DNA of 64,000 bases from Streptomyces sp. CB02009 (GCF_001905825.1 NZ_LIVV01000001.1:1316379-1380378); one strand, 5' to 3'; positions 1 to 7,488 are shown, counted from the first letter of the stretch. The notes: a model not told the origin generated them from the sequence alone. Numbers and translations: made by a program.

Positions 1-716
1 AGCGCGGCCTGGTCGGAGATGCCGATGCCGGCTCTGCGGGCGTTGCGGAGGGCGTTGACCGCCAGATTCGTGAGCAGCGAGGCCTGGATCCCCTCGCCCA
101 TTCCGTTGGTGATGGTGAGGGTCAGCGTGTCGGCCGTCGTGGCCCAGTCGAAGTTGTCGCCGTGAATGTTGTAGGCGGGCTCCAGCTGCCCTCCGATGGC
201 GTACTCCCGGCGCGCACAGGAACGGGCGGGCAGCAGTTGCCACTGCATCTCCGCCGCCAGGGTGAGTCGCTTGCTGCGCCGCGCCTGCAGGTACAGATCG
301 GTGTCCCGTTCGGCCACCAGGATCTCGTGACCCAGCAGCTCGGCCAGGCCCGTCAGCTCGTCGACCGCCTCAGGAGTGTGTCTCGACTCGGGAAGGCGCA
401 CCGTCAGGATTCCGAGTCTGTCTCCGCGCACGGTCACCGGCAGATGCAGCTCGACAGTCCCGTCCTGGGAGATGTACGTGCCGTACGGTTCCTGGCTGAC
501 GAACGCACGGCCCTCCGGACTGCTCCGTACGGCCAGGGGGTGCGCGGTGTGCGGAAGCTCGGTCACCGGCTGGAGGAGGGTGGAGCTGTAGTCGGCGACG
601 AGCAGCTCGACGTCGGTCGCCTCGAAGTGCTGTACGAGCGCCTCACGCAGGGTGCCGAGGAGTTCGTGGGGAGCGCCCGTGCGGAGAGCGCGCTCCACGG
701 CTTGGAAGTGCGTCAC
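1..716 (-). CDS. SpoIIE/PP2C-type serine phosphatase with N-terminal GAF-like sensor (partial)
   Basis: The frame stays open from a GTG at 714-716 to the left window edge, so the C-terminal part is missing. The first 140 or so residues look like a small GAF-type sensor domain (LLVADYSSTLLQPV, ILTVRLPESRHTPEAVDEL). After them comes the linker LAAEMQWQLLPAR, typical of RsbU/SpoIIE-like phosphatases, and then the start of the PP2C core with GDNFDWATTADTLTLTITNGMG, where family members usually have GDWYD and DVMGHG. D-to-N changes at metal positions (GDNFD; ITNGMG for DVMGHG) may lower or alter activity. Such proteins dephosphorylate anti-sigma-factor antagonists in Streptomyces partner-switching circuits. 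The start is chosen from GGGAG 13 bases upstream and the absence of a better in-frame start. It lies downstream of the MFS gene on the same strand, separated by a hairpin. Confidence 0.75.
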   Translation of the reverse strand, partial: MTHFQAVERALRTGAPHELLGTLREALVQHFEATDVELLVADYSSTLLQPVTELPHTAHPLAVRSSPEGRAFVSQEPYGTYISQDGTVELHLPVTVRGDRLGILTVRLPESRHTPEAVDELTGLAELLGHEILVAERDTDLYLQARRSKRLTLAAEMQWQLLPARSCARREYAIGGQLEPAYNIHGDNFDWATTADTLTLTITNGMGEGIQASLLTNLAVNALRNARRAGIGISDQAA

Positions 717-892
717 GATGAGCGCCGTTCTCCCTGCTGTGCAACCTCTGCTTGTGGCTTCCATCGTATCCCGCGCCGAGGTGTGTCGCGGGGGGTGCCG
801 GAACCCACCGCGGGCGCCGGACCTCGGCAAGCGGCACCGGTGTCCTGGGCCCGGGACGAGTGATCCGACCTGTACCGGGTAGCGGTGTGAAC

Positions 893-927
893 GTGGTGGC
901 CCCGGTCCTGACGGGCGGGGCCACCAC
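893..927 (-). terminator. Hairpin terminator after MFS gene
   Basis: Perfect 12-bp inverted repeat (GTGGTGGCCCCG at 893-904, CGGGGCCACCAC at 916-927) with an 11-nt loop, starting three bases past the stop codon of the MFS gene. There is no U-tract, as is common in Streptomyces. Confidence 0.6.
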
Positions 928-929
928 CC

Positions 930-2288
930 TCACGCGTCCCCGATGACCCCCTGCGCGCAAGGGACCGAAGGACGGCCGCCGCCGCGCCGCCGCGAGCCGC
1001 TCCGTGTCCCGCCGGCCGTGAGGGCCCACACCAGGAACGCGATGCAGCTGATGCCGGCCCCCAGGGCGCAGACCGCACCCCAGCCGGCCGCCGCGTAGAG
1101 CGAGGTCGCGGCGAGTGCTCCGGCGGCGCTGCCGATCGAGTAGAAGATCATGTAGCCGCCGATCAGGCGGCTGCCCGCGTCGGGGCGGAGCTCGTAGACG
1201 AGGGCCTGATTCGTGACGTGGACGGCCTGCACGGCGAGGTCGAGGACGACCACGCCGACCGCCAGGGCCACGAGCGAGCTCCGTGTGAAGGCCAGCGGCA
1301 GCCAGGAGGCGGTCAGGAGCGCGAGGCCGATGCCGGTGGTCCAGGCGGACAGTCCCCGGTCGTTCAGCCGGCCCGCGGCCGTCGCGGCCAGCGCGCCCAC
1401 CGCTCCGAACAGGCCGAACGCCCCGATCTCCGTGTGGGAGAGCCGGTACGGGTCCTCGCTGAGGGGGAGCGCGACACTGCTCCACAGAGTGCTGAACGCG
1501 GCGAAGACGAGCATGCAGAGCAGCGCTCGGAGCCGCAGCAGCCGCTCCGTCGCGAACAGGGTGAAGGTCGAGCGCACGAGCGCGCCGTAGCGCAGCCGCG
1601 TGGCCGCTTCGGCGTGACGGGGGATGCTCCGGTGCAGCACCAGGGCGAGCACGACGGTGAGCAGCGCCGAGGCCAGGTAGACGGAGCGCCAGCCGGCGAG
1701 GTCGGCCAGGACGCCGGAGACCGTGCGGGCGAGCAGGATTCCGATGACGATTCCGCTGGTCACCAGGCCGACGACCGCGCCGCGCCGGGCGGGGTCCGCG
1801 AGCGACGCGGCGAAGGCGACCAGCGTCTGGGTGACCACGGCGAGCAGCCCCACCGCGGCTGTTCCGGCGAGGAGTACAGGGGCGGTGCCGGCGGTTGCCA
1901 CGGCGACGAGGGCGGCCACGAGGAGCAGGAGCTGGGTGACGACGAGCCTCTTGCGCGCGCGTACGTCGCCAAGCGGTACGAGGAGGAGGAGTCCCGCACC
2001 GTAACCGAGTTGCGTGAGGGTGACGACACTGCCGACCAGGGCCGGGGGCATGGTGAGGTCGTGACCGATCGTCACGAGGAGCGGCTGGGCGAAGTAGACG
2101 TTGGCGACGGTCGACCCGCAGGCGACCGCGAAGAGCGCGACGAGGGCCCGGGGGAGTGCGGGATCGGAAGCGCCGGGGTCCGGATTGGACACGCCGGGTT
2201 CCGGGTCGGAGGCGCCGGGGTCCGGCTGCCGGATGTCCCTCCGCTCCGTGCCGGACTCGTCGGGGCCGGTCCTCTGACGGCAACCCAT
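930..2288 (-). CDS. MFS transporter, drug/arabinose-efflux type
   Basis: A protein of 452 residues with about 12 hydrophobic segments, starting after a proline/aspartate-rich N-terminal stretch (repeated PDPGASDPE-like units, residues 20-50). The motif between TM2 and TM3 (PLGDVRARKRLVV) fits the MFS loop-2 signature, and the TM4-5 region is rich in small residues as in AraJ/YdhP-like exporters. The start ATG at 2286-2288 follows GGAGGGAGACGGA. The longer open frame upstream would overlap the divergent regulator and is rejected. The gene is divergent from an HxlR regulator; between them lie two near-identical dyad operators, so export is probably induced by a small molecule sensed by that regulator. 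The substrate is unknown. Confidence 0.88.
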   Translation of the reverse strand: MGCRQRTGPDESGTERRDIRQPDPGASDPEPGVSNPDPGASDPALPRALVALFAVACGSTVANVYFAQPLLVTIGHDLTMPPALVGSVVTLTQLGYGAGLLLLVPLGDVRARKRLVVTQLLLLVAALVAVATAGTAPVLLAGTAAVGLLAVVTQTLVAFAASLADPARRGAVVGLVTSGIVIGILLARTVSGVLADLAGWRSVYLASALLTVVLALVLHRSIPRHAEAATRLRYGALVRSTFTLFATERLLRLRALLCMLVFAAFSTLWSSVALPLSEDPYRLSHTEIGAFGLFGAVGALAATAAGRLNDRGLSAWTTGIGLALLTASWLPLAFTRSSLVALAVGVVVLDLAVQAVHVTNQALVYELRPDAGSRLIGGYMIFYSIGSAAGALAATSLYAAAGWGAVCALGAGISCIAFLVWALTAGGTRSGSRRRGGGRPSVPCAQGVIGDA

Positions 2289-2310
2289 TCCGTCTCCCTC
2301 CACCTCATCT

Positions 2311-2327
2311 GGTTTCAACTTGCTACC
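2311..2327. promoter_or_regulatory. Operator copy 1 for the HxlR regulator
   Basis: The 17-mer GGTTTCAACTTGCTACC is an imperfect dyad (GGT-N2-CAA-N-TTG-N2-ACC). Its reverse complement matches the second copy at 2350-2366 in 15 of 17 positions. It lies 23 bases upstream of the MFS start. Confidence 0.65.
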
Positions 2328-2349
2328 GCGAGGGACGGTAGCCCGGCTT

Positions 2350-2366
2350 GGTAGCATGTTGCAACC
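2350..2366. promoter_or_regulatory. Operator copy 2 for the HxlR regulator
   Basis: GGTAGCATGTTGCAACC is a dyad in opposite orientation to the 2311-2327 copy, with centres 39 bp apart. It lies just upstream of the HxlR gene, so autoregulation as well as control of the MFS gene is likely. Confidence 0.65.
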
Positions 2367-2397
2367 AAGAGGGTGAGGAAGGATGAGGGAGGCCGGC

Positions 2398-2859
2398 ATG
2401 GTGAAGAGGACGCGCTTCGACGAGAGCGACTGCCCCGTCGCGCGATCCGTCGACGCCATCGGCGACTGGTGGTCCCTGCTGATCGTGCGGGACGCCTTCG
2501 ACGGGAGCCGTCGCTTCGGGGAGTTCCAGCGCAGCCTCGGCGTGGCGAAGAACATCCTCACGACACGCCTGCGCGGTCTGGTCGCCGGCGGCGTCCTCGA
2601 GTCCGTGCCCGCACCGGACGGCGGCGCGTACCGGGAGTACAGGCTCACTCCCAAGGGAGAGGCGCTGTTCCCCGTCATCGTGGCGCTGCGGCAGTGGGGC
2701 GAGGCGAACTTCTTCGAGCCGGGCGAACCGCATTCCGAACTGGTGGACCGGGGTCAGGGCCGCCGGTTGCGCCCGCTGCTGGTGCAGGCGGCCGACGGGA
2801 AGGTCATCGGCCCCGACGACACGGTCGTGCACAAAGTCTCTGCGGCCGAGCAGCGGTAG
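2398..2859 (+). CDS. HxlR-family winged-helix regulator
   Basis: A one-domain MarR/HxlR-like DNA-binding protein of about 153 residues. The family hallmark CPVARSVDAIGDWWSLLIVR is near the N-terminus, with the conserved Cys usually implicated in sensing electrophiles. It is followed by the recognition helix region FGEFQRSLGVAKNILTTRLR and the wing (YREYRLTPKGEALFPVI). ATG 2398 is preferred because GGGAGG lies five bases upstream; ATG 2383 would add five residues. It is transcribed away from the MFS exporter, which it probably represses through the paired operators between the genes. The C-terminal extension of about 45 residues (after FFEPGEP) carries a small beta-rich segment seen in some HxlR proteins. 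Confidence 0.9.
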   Translation: MVKRTRFDESDCPVARSVDAIGDWWSLLIVRDAFDGSRRFGEFQRSLGVAKNILTTRLRGLVAGGVLESVPAPDGGAYREYRLTPKGEALFPVIVALRQWGEANFFEPGEPHSELVDRGQGRRLRPLLVQAADGKVIGPDDTVVHKVSAAEQR

Positions 2860-2912
2860 CGGTTGCAGTACGAGACGTGCGTGACGGGGTGGTCGAGGCG
2901 GCCGTCCGAGGA

Positions 2913-2941
2913 GGCACCGGGACCTTCCGGTTCCCGGTGCC
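2913..2941. terminator. Hairpin between HxlR gene and sulfatase gene
   Basis: Perfect 10-bp stem GGCACCGGGA / TCCCGGTGCC with a 9-nt loop, 54 bases after the HxlR stop, between convergent genes. Confidence 0.5.
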
Positions 2942-3045
2942 AGGCGCCGGGCACCGCCGGCCACCAGCCCACGCCGGGCACGGGCGCGGCCCGGCGATGC
3001 GCTTCGACCGCGAAGGCGCCGGCGTCCCGCTCCCCGGAGGTGCCG

Positions 3046-4443
3046 TCAGGCGGTGCGGTCGGCGGCCAGCGCGGCCGCGAGGCCGGGGATCCCGAGGGCC
3101 TGTTCGTCCGCGGGGGTGGCCTGGTGGAGGCTGTTGCGCAGCTGGTACGGGTCCGCCTGGAGGTCGTAGTACTCGCGGAACCGCACCTGTCCGGTGCCGC
3201 TCACCGTGCCGGCGGCGTCGGTGTGCAGGTCGTAGTACTCCGTGTACTGGCGGTCCTTGGTGACGTAGGACGACCAGGTGTTCTTCGGATCGGTCCCGTT
3301 GCCCTGCTTCCACCACTCGATGAGCAGGTGGTCGCGGGAGTCGGGGCCGAGCAGCGAGCTGCCGTCGTGCGGGGTGTTCGGGGTGATCCCGGCCGCGTCC
3401 AGAATGGTGGGGGCGATGTCGATGTTCGCGACGATGCGGTCGTCGGTGGTGCCGCCGCCGAGTCCGCCGGCGGGCCAGGAGAGGTAGAACGGCACTTCGT
3501 GGGCCGGACGGTAGGGGACGGCCTTGCCGGTCAGGCCGTGGTCGGCCCAGTTGAACCCGTTGTCGCCGATGTAGATGACCAGGGTGTTGTCGAGTTGTCC
3601 CAACGCCGCCAGCTTGTCGCGGAGAGCCTGCACGGCGTCGTCCACCGAGCGGAGGGTGCGGAGCTGCTTGGCCCGGACCGTGCGGCCGTCCTCGAGCGTC
3701 TGGGTGGCGTTGCGCACGTACGCGGGCTTGTCGCTGCGGTCGCCCTCGGGCACGGAGGGACGGCCGTCCCAGGCGGGTACGGCGGTTCCGGTGTACTTGG
3801 GCTCGGGGGTGAACGGGCCGTGCGAGGCGTACGGGGTGACGTAGGCGAACCAGGGGCGGCTGTCGGTGCGGGACTTGTCGAGGAAGGCGAGGGCCCGGTT
3901 CTTGATGACGGTGGTGGTGTAGCCGGGGATGGCCTGCACGGTGCCGTTCACGTTGAACGTGCCGTCCGTGTACGAGGGCCGCAGCAGGGCGAACTCCTCG
4001 AAGTGCGGCGGGTTGTCGGCGACGTCCCAGGCGTTGAGGTACTTGCCGAACAGCCCTGTCCGGTAGCCGGCCTGCTTCAGGTACCGCTGCAGGGTGGTGT
4101 GCTGGTCGAGGGCGTGGGAGGCGCTGTTGTTCCGTACGCCGTGGTTGTGGGCGAACCGGCCGGAGAAGACCGAGGAGCGCGACGGCGCGCACAGCGGGGT
4201 GGTGACGTGCCCGTTGGTGAAGCGCACGCCTTGGTCGGCCAGCCACGCGACGGTCTTGGGGGTGGCCCACTCGGTGTGCTTGGGCTGGTCGTCGGTGACG
4301 ATCAGCAGCACGTTGGGGCGGGCGGCACCGGCGGCGCGGGCGGGTGCGGCGGCGAGCGCGGGAAGGGCGGCACCGGCGGCCACGGCCGCGGCGGTACCCA
4401 GGACTCCACGGCGACTGGGACCGGACAATCTAGACGTGCCCAT
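3046..4443 (-). CDS. Tat-exported sulfatase (arylsulfatase family)
   Basis: A protein of 465 residues. The N-terminus has a twin-arginine signal (SRRGVLG followed by a hydrophobic Ala-rich stretch ending APARAAGA). The mature part opens with PNVLLIVTDDQPKH, which supplies the metal-binding Asp pair. The sulfatase signature follows (TTPLCAPSRSSVFSGR), whose Cys in C-x-P-S-R would be converted to formylglycine. More metal-site residues are visible in YIGDNGFNW (GDNG). It resembles heparan N-sulfatase / choline-sulfatase-like secreted enzymes; substrate unknown. A formylglycine-generating enzyme must come from elsewhere, as none is seen here. The start ATG is the only one that gives a full Tat signal. 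An RNA unit with tRNA-like folds lies upstream on the same strand. Confidence 0.93.
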   Translation of the reverse strand: MGTSRLSGPSRRGVLGTAAAVAAGAALPALAAAPARAAGAARPNVLLIVTDDQPKHTEWATPKTVAWLADQGVRFTNGHVTTPLCAPSRSSVFSGRFAHNHGVRNNSASHALDQHTTLQRYLKQAGYRTGLFGKYLNAWDVADNPPHFEEFALLRPSYTDGTFNVNGTVQAIPGYTTTVIKNRALAFLDKSRTDSRPWFAYVTPYASHGPFTPEPKYTGTAVPAWDGRPSVPEGDRSDKPAYVRNATQTLEDGRTVRAKQLRTLRSVDDAVQALRDKLAALGQLDNTLVIYIGDNGFNWADHGLTGKAVPYRPAHEVPFYLSWPAGGLGGGTTDDRIVANIDIAPTILDAAGITPNTPHDGSSLLGPDSRDHLLIEWWKQGNGTDPKNTWSSYVTKDRQYTEYYDLHTDAAGTVSGTGQVRFREYYDLQADPYQLRNSLHQATPADEQALGIPGLAAALAADRTA

Positions 4444-4642
4444 GACAGGTAGGACCTCTCGTCCATGTGCGGGGTCGGCGGGAAAGGCGCCGAGGAGAGG
4501 CTATGGGCGTGCCGGGACGCGTTCCATGCATGGGGCACTAAGGGTTCGTTGCCGGGATGTTGCGGCGACGAGGGAAAGGGAGCGGGCCCGAGGTGAAGGG
4601 GGGCTCGTCCGACGGAAAGGCGCCTGTCCTGGGAAAAGGAGC

Positions 4643-4673
4643 GGGTCCGAGGGCGTAGCCTGCCCCCGGACCC
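4643..4673 (-). terminator. Terminator of the tRNA-like RNA unit
   Basis: On the minus strand GGGTCCGGGGGC pairs with GCCCTCGGACCC (12 pairs, one G-U) around a 7-nt loop. CTCCTTTTCCC follows, giving a short U-tract. It lies 57 bases after the second tRNA-like fold and before the sulfatase promoter region. Confidence 0.6.
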
Positions 4674-4730
4674 TGTGGATGCCGCTCACATCACACGCCG
4701 GCACACTTGAGGACCCGGGTCATTCGTCAT

Positions 4731-4803
4731 TGCGTCGCGTCCTGCCTTTGGACCACCGCCGATCGAGCTCGGCGGACCAGATTCGAACTGGCATTTCGAC
4801 GCA
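4731..4803 (-). ncRNA. Circularly permuted tRNA-like structure, unit 2
   Basis: Read on the minus strand, the order is: helix strand TGCGTCG (4803-4797), 4-nt variable loop AAAT, T-stem GCCAG, T-loop TTCGAAT, T-stem CTGGT, acceptor strand CCGCCGA (4775-4769), 6-nt linker GCTCGA, acceptor strand TCGGCGG (4762-4756), U8-G9, D-stem GTCC, D-loop AAAGGCA, D-stem GGAC, G26, helix strand CGACGCA (4737-4731). Acceptor (7 bp) and anticodon-position helix (7 bp) are perfect, and the canonical D-loop GG and T-loop TTCGA are kept. The 3' half precedes the 5' half, so the acceptor is closed by the linker, and there is no anticodon loop. It is therefore not an ordinary tRNA gene. The function is unknown. 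Confidence 0.6.
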
Positions 4804-4874
4804 CCAGGGCCCGGGCCCGGTCGATCCGGCGATGAGCGGCGCATGCTGAGTCTGGAGCAATAGTCTGAGATTGA

Positions 4875-4952
4875 CGCGGTCTGCCTCTGCCTGGTTGGGC
4901 CATCCCGGCGGGAAGTGCCGGGAGGAGGACTCGAACCTCCACTGGAACCGCG
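4875..4952 (-). ncRNA. Circularly permuted tRNA-like structure, unit 1
   Basis: Minus-strand order: helix strand CGCGGTT (4952-4946), 5-nt variable loop CCAGT, T-stem GGAGG, T-loop TTCGAGT, T-stem CCTCC, acceptor strand TCCCGGC (4923-4917), 7-nt linker ACTTCCC, acceptor strand GCCGGGA (4909-4903), U8-G9, D-stem GCC, D-loop CAACCAGGCAGA, D-stem GGC, A26, helix strand GACCGCG (4881-4875). The acceptor pairs perfectly over 7 bp and the anticodon-position helix over 7 bp with one G-U. The architecture is identical to unit 2, but the stem sequences are different, which argues for compensatory maintenance rather than a recent duplication. The pair is bracketed by hairpin terminators at 4996-5020 and 4643-4673. 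Confidence 0.6.
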
Positions 4953-4995
4953 GTGTCACGACAAGGCTCAGCTTCAGCTTTGCGCTCCTCGCGCA

Positions 4996-5020
4996 CCCCG
5001 ACCGCTTTCCGCGGCCGGGG
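4996..5020 (-). terminator. Terminator of the 5038-5772 gene
   Basis: On the minus strand CCCCGGCCGC - GGAAA - GCGGTCGGGG forms a 10-bp stem with one G-U pair, 17 bases after the stop codon. A second small hairpin (4981-4995, TGCGC/GCGCA) follows directly. Confidence 0.65.
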
Positions 5021-5037
5021 AGTCTGTGGTGCTCCGG

Positions 5038-5772
5038 CTAACCGAACAGGTAGCCGAAGACGGCGTCGCCGACGCGCTGGTCGGTGACCTCGGAGCCGTT
5101 CGCCTCCTCACGGGCGAACTTCACCGCCTGCTGGAGCTTCTCCACCCGCTCCAGCAACTCGTTGACACGCCGGGCCGGCAGCGCACCCGAGAACTTCACG
5201 GTGGTCCAGTAACCGACCGGCACGTCCTCGTAGTAGACCTCGACCTGCGCCGGGTGCTTCTCCGTGGCCTCCGCCTTGACGTGGTTGCGCGGCACCTTCT
5301 TCGTACGGACCGTGCGGACCACCTCGGTCTTCCACGCGTCCGTCGACGGGTCCTGCGTCCAGGACTCGGCCGCGTCCAGCACCGGAAGCTTGCGGACGAA
5401 GGTGTTGATGTCCGTCAGCTGCTTCTCCAGGAAGAGCAGATAGGCGACGGGCACCTGCTCCACCAGCACCCGCCCGTCGACCGAGACGTCGGCGCGCGCC
5501 TCGCAGTTCGCCCAGTCCTTGGTGGCCGTCACATCGAACAGCCGGGTCAGCGCCCGCGCGGTGTCGCGCAGCGCGTCCTCGGCCTTCACCTGCACCAGGG
5601 TCGACTCGGGCGGCAGCTGCTCGCCCTCCTCGTCCTTCGGCTGGTACGTACGGGAGATGCCGGCGAGCAACGCGGGCTTCTGCAGGCCGTGGTGGGCCGC
5701 CGTCAGGTCCTGGTGCGCCCTGGACTTGACGCCCTTCTCCACTGCGATGATCTGATTGAGTTTCGTTGCCAC
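5038..5772 (-). CDS. Conserved actinobacterial protein of unknown function
   Basis: A protein of about 244 residues from GTG at 5770-5772 (MATKLNQIIAVEKGVKSRAH). No catalytic motif or membrane segment is evident. The N-terminal half is mixed alpha/beta; the middle contains WTQDPSTDAWKTEVVRTVRT and a Lys/Arg-rich segment (KKVPRNHVKAEATEKHPAQ); the C-terminus ends in a predicted amphipathic helix or coiled coil (ARRVNELLERVEKLQQAVKFA). Basic character and position suggest a nucleic-acid or RNA connection, but that is inference. It is divergent from the radical SAM gene and lies directly upstream, in the same direction, of the tRNA-like RNA unit, separated only by its terminator. There is no strong ribosome site in front of the GTG, so a nearly leaderless start is possible. 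Confidence 0.75.
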   Translation of the reverse strand: MATKLNQIIAVEKGVKSRAHQDLTAAHHGLQKPALLAGISRTYQPKDEEGEQLPPESTLVQVKAEDALRDTARALTRLFDVTATKDWANCEARADVSVDGRVLVEQVPVAYLLFLEKQLTDINTFVRKLPVLDAAESWTQDPSTDAWKTEVVRTVRTKKVPRNHVKAEATEKHPAQVEVYYEDVPVGYWTTVKFSGALPARRVNELLERVEKLQQAVKFAREEANGSEVTDQRVGDAVFGYLFG

Positions 5773-5964
5773 GTCACGGACCCTAGAACGAACGGTGACG
5801 GTTGATCGAACGATTTTCCCCGCGCGGTTCCGGCGAGCGGCCGACCGCCCACCGAAATCGCCGGATTGTCGGCCTCCTCCGTATCCTGGGTGCACGCCTC
5901 CGCGAGCCCGCCGGACCCGGCGGCCCGCGTGGACGGCGGGGACGTGCGTGACAGTGGAGTGGAG

Positions 5965-7152
5965 ATGCGACAGAGTTCCGGAGCCCAGCAGCCGGGGGAC
6001 GACCCCGACGGGTTGTTCAGCATGAGCGACCTCGCCGCCGCCGCGACGCCGGCGGAAGCCCCGGACGGTCGGCGGTTCCGCGAAGGGCCGCAGGCGCGCA
6101 GGCTCCTCGAAGTGGAGGAGATCCACGCCGAGCCGGCCGCCGCCGACTCGCTGCGGGGGCGGCAGATCATCGCCCGCTTCCCCGGGGCCCGCCTCGTCGA
6201 GACGGAATCCCACTGGCGCATTCCGCACCTGCACGGGAACGAGGGGAACGTCGAGCGGTGGGTGAGGGTCAAGCGCGAGACCCTCGTCCTGGGCGAGCGG
6301 AAGTCCTTCGGCATCCGCCCCAACGGACGCTCCGCCGACTGGATCGCCCCGGGGCTCTCCAACGGCTGCGCCATGGCCTGCGCGTACTGCTACGTCCCGA
6401 GGCGCAAGGGGTTCGCGAACCCCATCACCGTGTTCACCAACGTCGAGCGCGTCCTGGGCAGTCTGGGCCGCCACATCGCGGGGGTGGGACGCAAGGAGGA
6501 GCCCAACCAGTGCGACGAGCACGCCTGGGTGTACGACATCGGGGAGAACGGCGACTGCTCGGTCGACGACCTCATCAGTGACAACACCGCCGATCTGATC
6601 CACGCGTTCCGGCGCTGGCCCACGGCCAAGGCGTCGTTCGCCACCAAGTTCGTCAACCCCGATCTGCTCCGGCTCGACCCTCAGGGCCGCACCCGGATCA
6701 GGTTCTCCGTGATGCCGCCCGACGACTCCCGGCTCCTCGACATCCGCACCAGCCCGGTCCAGGACCGTCTCACCGCCGCCGCGGACTTCCTCGACGCCGG
6801 GTACGAGGTGCACTTCAACCTGTCGCCGGTGGTGATCCGCCCCGGCTGGGAACGGGCCTGGGCCGAACTGCTCCGTGCCATGGACGACGTACTCCCGCGG
6901 CGGGTGAAGGACCAGGCGGCGGCGGAGATCATCCTGCTGACCCACAACCAGGACCTGCACCAGGTCAACCTCGGCTGGCACCCGCGAGCGGAGGACGTGC
7001 TGTGGCGCCAGGACCTCCAGCAGCCGAAACGCTCCGAGAACGGCAGCTGGAACGTGCGCTACCGCAACACGATCAAGGCGGAGGCCGTCGCCACGCTGAC
7101 CCGCCTGATCGAGGACCGCACCCCGTGGCTGCGCGTGCGCTACGCCTTCTGA
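5965..7152 (+). CDS. Spore photoproduct lyase family radical SAM protein
   Basis: A protein of 395 residues from ATG 5965 (GGAG five bases upstream). Residues 120-145 hold WIAPGLSNGCAMACAYCYVP, whose C-x3-C-x2-C ligates the radical SAM [4Fe-4S] cluster. The rest follows the spore-photoproduct-lyase fold (TNPITVFTN-like segment, FATKFVNPDLL, RIRFSVMPP, HFNLSPVVI). In Bacilli this family repairs thymine dimers of spore DNA. Streptomyces makes exospores without Bacillus-type SASPs, so the true substrate is open. The N-terminal 50 residues are low-complexity; an internal ATG at 6021 (MSDLAAAATP) is an alternative start. It is divergent from the 5038-5772 gene, with about 190 bp between them. Confidence 0.85.
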   Translation: MRQSSGAQQPGDDPDGLFSMSDLAAAATPAEAPDGRRFREGPQARRLLEVEEIHAEPAAADSLRGRQIIARFPGARLVETESHWRIPHLHGNEGNVERWVRVKRETLVLGERKSFGIRPNGRSADWIAPGLSNGCAMACAYCYVPRRKGFANPITVFTNVERVLGSLGRHIAGVGRKEEPNQCDEHAWVYDIGENGDCSVDDLISDNTADLIHAFRRWPTAKASFATKFVNPDLLRLDPQGRTRIRFSVMPPDDSRLLDIRTSPVQDRLTAAADFLDAGYEVHFNLSPVVIRPGWERAWAELLRAMDDVLPRRVKDQAAAEIILLTHNQDLHQVNLGWHPRAEDVLWRQDLQQPKRSENGSWNVRYRNTIKAEAVATLTRLIEDRTPWLRVRYAF

Positions 7153-7179
7153 CCCCCGGCGCACCCACCCCACGACCTC

Positions 7180-7401
7180 GTGGCGGGCCCACGCCCGCAG
7201 AGCACGGTGCTCGGCCGTGAGGTGGAGTGCGCCATCGGGATCAGGGCAGCGATGGTGGGGCCCGGCACCACCTCGGCGTACTTCCGGACTCGCGCCGCGC
7301 TGCTGACCTGCGTCGACGGACTGGTCTTCGACCGACTGGTCAACGGCGGCGACGTGCCCCGCGAGGCCCTCGACGGCCTGGTCGCCGCCGCGCTGCGCTG
7401 A
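7180..7401 (+). pseudogene. Remnant resembling a TetR regulator C-terminus
   Basis: A short frame (about 73 codons from GTG 7180) ends RTRAALLTCVDGLVFDRLVNGGDVPREALDGLVAAALR, which looks like the last helices of TetR-family ligand-binding domains. No helix-turn-helix precedes it; the frame runs straight back into the stop codon of the radical SAM gene. It is probably a decayed fragment. It could also be an unrelated small protein. Confidence 0.35.
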
Positions 7402-7460
7402 GTCCCGGCCGGTCCGTGCCCCCGGGCAGCCGCTTCGCGCGACGTGGCTGCCCGCGAGAT

Positions 7461-7488
7461 GCCGGCGTCGGTCGTCGCCGACGCCGGC
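7461..7488. terminator. Hairpin terminator after chitinase gene
   Basis: Perfect 11-bp stem GCCGGCGTCGG / CCGACGCCGGC with a TCGTCG loop, 44 bases beyond the chitinase stop. Confidence 0.6.

Noticed and set aside
2289..2678. N-terminal extension of the MFS protein into the HxlR gene
   Set aside because: The extension has no membrane-protein character, overlaps the divergent regulator, and a good ribosome site exists for ATG 2288.
4720..4996. Small open frames across the tRNA-like unit on the minus strand
   Set aside because: They contain SSS/SNLV-type sequence typical of translated tRNA arms, have no ribosome site, and overlap the structured RNA.
4916..5003. A conventional class II tRNA read from GTCGGGG (5003-4997) to TCCCGGC on the minus strand
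   Set aside because: The supposed 5' acceptor needs two G-U pairs and lies inside a 10-bp terminator hairpin; no anticodon stem with T33 can be drawn. The permuted fold pairs perfectly.
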